This document shows, piece after piece, positions 8,846-13,945 of a stretch of 13,945 bases of DNA. The first letter of the stretch is position 1, and each line of letters begins with the position of its first letter. The notes under the pieces were generated by a model that did not search any database, was not told where the DNA came from, and was given only the letters and a program-made list of their open reading frames with translations. Made by a program: the position numbers and the translations under genes. The DNA is taken from contig JAGFNK010001163.1 of NCBI GenBank assembly GCA_025769875.1, forward strand, positions 1 through 13,945, in the 5' to 3' direction. Source of the DNA: Russula earlei. Lineage: Eukaryota; Basidiomycota; Agaricomycetes; Russulales; Russulaceae.

Positions 8846-9706
8846 TCATGGTATCTTTCTCGAGCGGGTGACGAGGGAGTTCGCCATCTGTCGTGTTTTC
8901 TTCAACGCAAAACGATAGCGACGTACTTCGGCCTCTAGTGATAGGTCCTGCTCGAACCTTAATGCCTCATCTATAGCTTTAGTATGTCTGAGGCCTTCTT
9001 TGAATAGGAAGGCATCCTTTTGCGTAAGAAGAGGGCGAGGATAGGGGTCGGCTCGAGCTCGAATGGGAATACGGTGAGTGGGACATCCAGGGCCGTAGGT
9101 GGCTAATAGGGAGGGAAAGCCATGTGTGAGATCAGGGAGGACGAAACGAGGGGGAAGCGTGTCATCTTCGTTTCCTGGGTCTGGGATTAGTAACTCTAGT
9201 CCTAGGTCTCCTTCCTCCCATCCTTCTCCAAGTTCTTCTAGCTCTGAGCGTTGTACGCGGTCGACGTTTGGTTGATAGACTGGCGGTGGTGTTCTTTCGC
9301 GGTTCGCTGGGGCGAAGTTTTCATCGAGTACGATTATGTTTTCGACTTGTTGGATGATGGGTGTGATGGTGCGTGGGGGGATTGGAATAGGGTCGGGTGA
9401 AGGGGTGCGAACATGGTAAGATGGACTGCGAGTTCTTATAGGCGTGTTGGTCCCTCGAGTGGGGGATCGATTGCCAAAGGCACGTAGTATTGTGGTGAGG
9501 GAGTCGTCTTCCCACAGTTCGCGTGCTTGGACAATCATAGTGGCGTGTTGTGCGGCGCGTCGAATGAGTAGTCTGGTGTTGATAGTGGCTGCTGTCGAGG
9601 GGGATGGTTCTCTGGAGAGTGGCAAGTGGATGAGTGTAGGGGAGTATGGAGGAGTGGGTACGAGAGTGGTAGAGGAAGCGGTGGGGGAGTTCTGAGTGGA
9701 AGACAT
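8846..9706 (-). CDS. Chromovirus ORF3, N-terminal part
   Basis: A 286-residue frame starting at ATG 9706, with A at -3 (a good eukaryotic context), 57 bases after the pol stop at 9764-9766. The N-terminus is Ser/Thr/Pro-rich. A helical stretch follows (RRAAQHATMIVQARELWEDD). Then come a long Pro/Arg-rich, probably disordered section and an acidic block (ELEELGEGWEEGDLGLELL). The C-terminus is helical and charged (DEALRFEQDLSLEAEVRRYR). No signal peptide or membrane segment is seen, so it is not an env-type glycoprotein. Its stop overlaps the start of the knuckle-bearing frame (ATGATATGATG region, 8840-8850), and the two probably form one protein of about 415 residues. No known domain was recognised. 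Confidence 0.65.
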   Translation of the reverse strand: MSSTQNSPTASSTTLVPTPPYSPTLIHLPLSREPSPSTAATINTRLLIRRAAQHATMIVQARELWEDDSLTTILRAFGNRSPTRGTNTPIRTRSPSYHVRTPSPDPIPIPPRTITPIIQQVENIIVLDENFAPANRERTPPPVYQPNVDRVQRSELEELGEGWEEGDLGLELLIPDPGNEDDTLPPRFVLPDLTHGFPSLLATYGPGCPTHRIPIRARADPYPRPLLTQKDAFLFKEGLRHTKAIDEALRFEQDLSLEAEVRRYRFALKKTRQMANSLVTRSRKIP

Positions 9707-9719
9707 GTTTGTTTGTGTT

Positions 9720-9740
9720 CTGGGGGGTAAGCGGTAGGGA
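9720..9740 (-). promoter_or_regulatory. Possible splice acceptor upstream of ORF3
   Basis: On the minus strand a pyrimidine-rich run ending CTTACCCCCCAG stands 14 bases before the ORF3 ATG (AG at 9720-9721). It could serve as the 3' splice site of a subgenomic ORF3 mRNA, as for retroviral env. The donor would lie near the 5' leader, outside the window. This is a weak signal read by eye. Confidence 0.25.
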
Positions 9741-9763
9741 ATGATTGTTCAAGGGTGGTGCTT

Positions 9764-9945
9764 TTATGCTTGGGGTCGTCCAGCCGAAGCGGAGTAGTAA
9801 TCTTTTAGAAGTTCTGGAGCGTTGAGGTCATGATGGTCGACCCATGAGTTGTCTGAAGTGGGGTATCCTTTCCAGTGTACGAGGTATTGAAGTTTACGTG
9901 TTCGTCCAATCTTCTCGTGTCTAGAATCGCTTCAATTTCGTATTC
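9764..9945 (-). pseudogene. Chromodomain at the integrase C-terminus
   Basis: After the GPY/F module the sequence reads EEYEIEAILD and then, one frame over, YLVHWKGYPTSDNSWVDHHD and LNAPELLKDYY, ending at a TAA (9764-9766). The leading Tyr, the HWKGY and the NSW aromatics match the methyl-lysine cage pattern of chromodomains. Such domains guide chromovirus integration to histone-marked heterochromatin. One indel near 9910 splits the domain into two frames, so it is not continuous as written. Confidence 0.85.
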
Positions 9946-10390
9946 TTCCTCGTTTTCAACGGTTGGTGGAGGTCGTGTAAATGGCGTTCCATATTCCTCC
10001 GTTTCCTTATAAGGGAGAAGTAGGTTGACATGAAAGACGTCGTGTATTTTCATCGATGGCAGAAGTTGTAATTGATACGCGACTTTGGAGATTCTTTTTG
10101 TGATGGGGAACGGGCCGTATCTTTTGGGCATTAGTTTACGTGTTCCTCGTGTTTTGAGGTTTTTTGCTTCTAGCCACACGAGGGTTCCTTCTTCCATTTC
10201 TTCAATGTCGGGTTTTAGGGGTTGTTGTTTACGTTCAAGGAGTTGTTGGGCGTCTTGTCTTGCTTCTTCTAATTGTTTCAGGCGATCGGTGGACGAAGGT
10301 ACGTTATTATCTTCTAGGACTGATGTCGATCTGGGGTTTGAATCCCATGAGGAGTTCGTGCGGTGATCTTCTAGACGTTTCATGTTTCCA
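9946..10390 (-). pseudogene. Integrase C-terminal GPY/F module
   Basis: This is part of the frame from 10383. A charged helical region (RLKQLEEARQDAQQLLERKQ) precedes KRYGPFPITKRISKVAYQLQ (residues 87-106), the GPY/F module, followed by IHDVFHVNLLLPY. The module sits between the catalytic core and the chromodomain in Ty3/gypsy integrases and contributes to DNA binding and multimerisation. The frame is joined by indels to the core upstream and to the chromodomain downstream. Confidence 0.85.
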
Positions 10391-11100
10391 TGAGTTATGC
10401 GCGTACTCTGCTAGGGGAAGCATTTTTGCCCAGGAATGTGGGTGAGTCGTGGTCCAGGGTCTCAGGTATTGTTCTAGCCATGCGTTCATTCGTTCCGTCT
10501 GTCCATCGGTTTGAGGGTGAAACGCGGTGGACATGTTTTGTTTGATGCCTAGATTTTTACATAAGGCTTTCGAGAAGTTTGATGCGAATCGAGGGTCTCT
10601 GTCAGAGATGAATCCTTTTGGGAACGCCGAACCAGGGCACGAGGTGTTTCAGATATTCAGTGTGCAACACCTGTTCCGTCGATCGTTTTGTTGCATGGGA
10701 TAAATTTTGTTGCCTTTGGAGCCTCCTTGATCGACTATGGTAAGGACGCTGTCGAATCCTTCTGATTTTTGGTAGGTCAGTGATTAAATCCATGGATACG
10801 TATTGGAAGGGTCCCTGTTCAACGTGTGTGTCGAGTGGAAAGGTCGTGGCTTTCCTTTCTGGGTATATTGGTTTTGGATTCTTGGCATTTGGCGCAACCT
10901 TTGACGTATTGTTCCACGAATTGTCGTAGTCTGGGTCCTTCGTAGTGTTGTTGACTAGGTTCCAAGTATTTGCTATTCCCGGGTGTCCTGCGAAGGGGGT
11001 GTCGTGGAATTTGTCTTAGGATCTCTCGTCGTTTGTCAGATTTTGTCTGGTAGGTAAGTTTTTCTTGCGAAAATTTCGGGTGGTAGTAGTGTGGTTTTTG
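10391..11100 (-). pseudogene. Integrase zinc-binding and catalytic core (DD35E)
   Basis: The zinc module is visible as HDTPFAGHPG (about 10980-11000), then QHYEGPRLRQFVEQYVKGCA and KCQES, with the paired Cys at 10894-10896 and 10885-10887. The core starts at QYVSMDLITDLP (first Asp 10788-10790), continues with WFGVPK and FISDRDPRF (second Asp 10601-10603), then HPQTDGQTERMN (Glu 10493-10495). The second Asp and the Glu are separated by exactly 35 residues, as required for a DD35E integrase. HSWAKMLPLAEYAHNSW follows. The domain is spread over several frames by small indels, including within 10600-10790. It would join element cDNA to host DNA. Confidence 0.9.
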
Positions 11101-11106
11101 TTCTCC

Positions 11107-11120
11107 TACTCCCTTGTTAA
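11107..11120 (-). promoter_or_regulatory. Candidate central polypurine tract
   Basis: On the minus strand this reads TTAACAAGGGAGTA, identical over 14 bases to the 3' polypurine tract at 8441-8454. It lies within pol in the RNase H-to-integrase linker, coding for the LNKGV stretch just after the conserved LSRR. Central tracts of this kind prime second-strand synthesis at a second site in lentiviruses and in yeast Ty1. Activity here is inference. Confidence 0.5.
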
Positions 11121-11500
11121 GGTCTTTGCGACGAGAGAGTGTGTCAGTGATGGTGTGCGTATGTCCGGGGACGTGTTCCATAGTGATGTTGAAGTCTTGC
11201 ATATATTGCATCCATCTGGCTTGTCGTCCCGTTAACTTTTTGTGGTTCTTTAAAATATGTGAGGTTTTTGTGGTCGGTTCTTATTCTAACTGGTTTGTCG
11301 GCTCCTAGGAAGAATGGTCGTCCGCTCTTTAGTCCAAAAATTACTGCTGCTAGTTCTTTGTCGTGAGCGTCGTAATTTCTTTCCGCATCTAATAGTGTCC
11401 TGGAATAGTAGGCGATTGGGTGAAAGCCAGTCTTCGTATTCTTGGGATATAACTGCTCCTACAGCGAATCCTGACTGCATCGGTGTCTAGAACGAATTGT
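11121..11500 (-). pseudogene. RNase H domain
   Basis: The domain follows RT in the usual place. It begins near FVLDTDA with SGFAVGAVISQE one frame over (about 11490-11450). It continues with PIAYYSRTLLDAERNYDAHD, KELAAVIFGLKSGRPFFLG, VRIRTDHKNLTYF, ARWMQYMQDFNITMEHVPG and ends with TDTLSRR (about 11130). These are the metal-binding and strand motifs of Ty3/gypsy RNase H, including the DTD, the KEL and the final Asp. At least three single-base indels shift the frame. The enzyme degrades the RNA strand of the RNA-DNA hybrid and makes the polypurine primers. Confidence 0.88.
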
Positions 11501-12450
11501 TTTTGTCCAGTCTGGAGTTCGGAGTACTGGGTAAGATATGCAAGTTTCTTTTAGGATTTGAAAGGCTTGGTCCTCTTTCGTTGTCCATTCCCATTGTCTG
11601 TTTTTCTTTGTCAGGTCGTTTAGTGGTCTCGCTTTTATGGAAAAGTTGGGTATAAAGTTTCGATAAAAGTTACAAATCCTAGGAAACTTCTGACTTCCTT
11701 CAGTGTGGATGGAGTTGGCCAATCTTTATTCCTTTGACTTTGACGGGGTCCATGGTTTTATCTTCCCTTCTCCTATGATTACTCCAAGGTATTCTACCTT
11801 TCTGTGGAATTGACACTTTTCTGGTTTAAGGATAGAGATCGTGTTGTTTCAGTTTGGACAGTATGTGATTGACCTTGAGTGTATGTTCCTTTCATCATTT
11901 TGTGTGGCAATGATGATGTCGTCCATATAAATTTTCAACCATCCTTGTGCCAGTTCTTCTTGAAAAATGTCGTCCATCATAGTTTGAAAGGTAGCTGGAG
12001 AGTTGGTTAGTCCGAAGAACATCACCGTCGGTTCGAATAGTCCATCGCTAGTCTTAGAAGGCCGCTTTCCATTCGTCTCCTTCTTTGATTCGGATGTTTT
12101 GTAACCCCCATCTGAGTCGAATTGGTGAAGGTTCTTTTCCTGCTAAAGCATGAATCAATTCTGGGATTAAGGGTAGTGGGTATACGTTGGGATTGTCCAT
12201 TTGTTTAGATTTCTATAATCTTGTACCCGGTTGGAACTTTCCATCCTTCTTTTTTATGAGGAAGAATCCACTAGCGTATGGTGAATTGGATCTTCTTATT
12301 GTTTGAGTCGCAATTTTGCTCAAGGAATTTTCCCTGTTCTTCTTTCTCTTTTGGCGAAAGGGGTACACTCTGCAGTTGATCGTTGTAGGGGCATCTGATT
12401 TTAGGTCAATGGCGTGGTCCCATTTTCTTGGTCCAGGAAACCTTTCCGAT
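11501..12450 (-). pseudogene. Reverse transcriptase
   Basis: In minus-strand order: RKWDHAIDLKSDAP (about 12420), FFLIKKKDGKFQP, then in the next frame VQDYRNLNKWTI and TYTHYP (about 12230-12170), then MFFGLTNSPATFQTMMDD (about 12020-11965). The catalytic WLKIYMDDIIIATQ has YMDD at 11918-11929. These are followed by KPEKCQFHRKVEYLG, FPRICNFYRNFIPNFS and WEWTTKEDQAFQILK. All core motifs of a Ty3/gypsy RT are present, but they lie in several frames; most breaks are single-base and no nonsense codon is needed to explain them. The domain copies the element RNA into DNA in the cytoplasmic particle. Confidence 0.92.
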
Positions 12451-13077
12451 TCTTGTTCCATAAATACTTGTCCATATTGATGGTATTGAAGGGGGACTAT
12501 TTCTTGCCAAGTTTGCGTTTTGTCTTGCATCTGTGATTCTGCCAACTGTTGTGCTATGGTGGTCTTACGTATTTGAGTTTGCAGCCATAGTTCGTCGTCT
12601 TCTTCCCAGTCTGTTAATGCCTTGATCCATGCTGGTACTTCTTGGTTTCCTTTGAGGGTGACTCTTCCCATAATAGTCCCTTTGGACCAATTTATTTTTG
12701 GGTTTGTCGATTCTAAGAATGGGTATCCCAGGATGATATCGTCTTGTCCTATATCCGTGACTAGGAATTGGTGTGTGTGTCTTTGTCCCCAGCAATTTTA
12801 ACTCAGTTTGAACAGTTTGGGTAACTTTTCCTGAGCGGTTTAATGTTCCATCGACATTTTTGATGTTCCTAGTCGGAATCAACTCTTTGGTTTGTAGGTG
12901 TAATTCCTTCGTTAGCCTCGGAGATATGAAGCATTCGGTAGCTCCACTATCTATCAAGGCTTTTCTTTCGGCTTTGTTCGATCCAATGTAAATAGTAGTT
13001 GTCACTGATATTGACTTTCTCTGAGATTTGTACATGGGATCGATACCTAAAGCTCGAGCAATCGCCGTTATGCTCAA
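12451..13077 (-). pseudogene. Aspartic protease and protease-RT linker
   Basis: The frame from 13077 contains ALIDSGATECFI, with the catalytic Asp at 12949-12951 (residue 43), the DSGA active site of retroviral-type proteases. After residue 95 or so the frame shifts to give DIILGYPFLE, the second conserved flap/ILG motif (about 12740-12710), then the linker containing WIKALTDWEEDDELW and IVPLQYHQYGQVF. The protease matures the Gag-Pol polyprotein and acts as a homodimer. The domain is of normal size and its only visible fault is the frame change. Confidence 0.88.
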
Positions 13078-13089
13078 GCGTCCGAAAAA

Positions 13090-13945
13090 TCCTCTTCTTT
13101 GTCCTCACCCTCTCCGTCAGGGCTTTAATAAAGGCCCTCCTTTCCTCTACTGACAGTGCCTTTGCTGCCTTTGCGAGTTTGTCGGCCGTGCTTTCTTCCG
13201 ATACCTCTACAACAGAAGATTCGGATGTGGTGGTGCTGTGTTTGTGGCACGCGTGCGAGTTATTTCGCGTTTCGGTTTTGTGGGGCAGTCGCGGGCCAGG
13301 TGTCCTCGAAGGGAGCAGTGGAAGCATCTGCCTTCTTCTCTATGTTTCTGTTTTTCGCTTCGGTGACTGCTTTGCGAGTGGCGCCTGCTGGGTCCATTGC
13401 GTTTGGGTCGCGCGGTGGGAGTCGGGGTCGCGCGGTGTGGGTGTTGTTTTGATTGTTCCCGCGATTGGCCCATGCTGAGTTGACCAGTCGTCCCCAGGGC
13501 CTGTTGTTCTGTGGTTGATTGGGGTTGCGTCCGCGTGTGCTGGAATGGTCAGATAAGATCGCGCGTTTTGCGCATCCAGACCCTGTGATGCTTCTGTGCT
13601 GCTGCAACCCAATCAACAAAGGAGGTGGGTCTTCGAGATCGAGGCACGATTCGACCAGGGACCGTGGAAGTCCCCACGCGAACAGCCTCATGACTGTCGG
13701 TTCGTCGACGTCGAGTCCTGCACATCTGGCTAATAATTGGAATTCGATATGTAGTCGTCAAGCAGGCCATCCTTCATTTTCAATTCTTTAAGTCGGTCTT
13801 GGGCTTTCTCGCGTTCCGCGTAGTCGGTGAACGCGCGTCGGAATTGCTGTCGCATAGCTTCCCACGCTGTCAGTCCGATGGGATATTTAGTAGGGTCACT
13901 TTGCACGTCTTTGAGCCATTGGTCCATGGCCTCGAGCCATCCTTC
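13090..13945 (-). pseudogene. Gag, C-terminal part with zinc knuckle, cut by window edge
   Basis: The gag enters at the right edge in an open frame, so the N-terminus is missing. AMDQWLKDVQSDP and WEAMRQQFRRAFTDYAERE, then RLKELKMKDGLLDDYI, match the retrotransposon gag capsid domain (helical; Trp-rich start and the L..L+.....+.Y ending). One base later FQLLARCAGLD and MRLFAWGLPRSLVESCLD follow, then FVDWVAAAQKHHRVWMRK, a conserved capsid C-terminal stretch. A basic linker leads to the knuckle CFHCSLRGHLARDC (CX2CX4HX4C, 13285-13326). A charged helix (SVEERRAFIKAL) links to pol. At least four single-base frame changes occur, for example at 13745 where GAATTC-type context has lost a base. Gag forms the particle and binds the RNA. 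Confidence 0.85.

Larger units (their letters stand above)
7948..13945 (-). mobile_element. Ty3/gypsy chromovirus, partial, minus strand
   Basis: Read on the minus strand the order is gag with a CCHC knuckle, aspartic protease, RT, RNase H, integrase with GPY/F module, chromodomain, ORF3, polypurine tract and 3' LTR. RT before integrase plus the C-terminal chromodomain places it in the chromovirus branch of Metaviridae. About 6.0 kb is visible; the 5' LTR, primer binding site and gag N-terminus are outside the window. The element is inserted in opposite orientation into the RT domain of the LINE, so it is the younger of the two. Pol is split by many frameshifts but keeps its catalytic motifs, so this copy as written could not make the full polyprotein. 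Confidence 0.93.

Noticed and set aside
9444..9695. Plus-strand 83-residue frame
   Set aside because: It is the antisense shadow of the low-complexity N-terminus of ORF3.
8846..9706. ORF3 as an envelope glycoprotein
   Set aside because: It has no signal peptide, membrane segment or cysteine-rich ectodomain; the downstream half has nucleic-acid-type zinc knuckles instead.
1..13945. tRNA, rRNA or CRISPR array
   Set aside because: No cloverleaf-like set of stems with a T-loop, no rRNA-like conserved block and no regularly spaced direct repeats were seen by eye.

Overview
The window looks like a transposon-rich stretch of a filamentous fungal genome, most likely a basidiomycete. This rests on the two retrotransposon types present (a non-LTR element with a Tad1/I-like gag and endonuclease, and a Ty3/gypsy chromovirus with a C-terminal chromodomain) and on the lack of any intact host gene. 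No bacterial operon structure, tRNA, rRNA or CRISPR array was seen. The taxonomic call is inference; no host gene gives a direct marker.

Layout. Bases 1-3391 are gene-poor. They hold a long unrecognised open frame on the minus strand running off the left edge, a strong palindrome (1698-1750), and a patch of coding-like but interrupted minus-strand sequence (about 1944-2710). Bases 3392-7947 are the 5' part of a plus-strand LINE: a proline-rich gag, a gag C-terminus with three zinc knuckles, an AP-type endonuclease spread over three frames, and the N-terminal part of a reverse transcriptase. The LINE is cut just after RT motif A by the outer edge of an LTR.

Bases 7948-13945 are a minus-strand chromovirus (Ty3/gypsy) nested in the LINE. 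In its own sense it enters from the right edge as gag with a CCHC knuckle, then aspartic protease (DSG), RT (YMDD), RNase H, integrase (HHCC, DD35E, GPY/F), chromodomain, an extra third reading frame (ORF3), a polypurine tract and the 3' LTR (492 bp, TGTCAC...GTGACA). The 5' LTR, primer binding site and gag N-terminus lie outside the window, as does the rest of the LINE.

The most interesting points are in the chromovirus. ORF3 sits in the position of a retroviral env gene but encodes a Pro/Ser/Thr-rich, acidic, helical protein ending in two perfect CX2CX4HX4C zinc knuckles, like a second Gag. An exact 14-base copy of the 3' polypurine tract lies inside pol between RNase H and integrase, where a central polypurine tract would be. 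The LTR carries two perfect hairpins just downstream of its TATA box.

Most breaks in both elements are single-base frameshifts, often at homopolymers, while the protein motifs are well kept. That fits recent decay or uncorrected long-read indel errors. Both elements are therefore annotated as broken copies, with domain assignments more certain than exact ORF boundaries.
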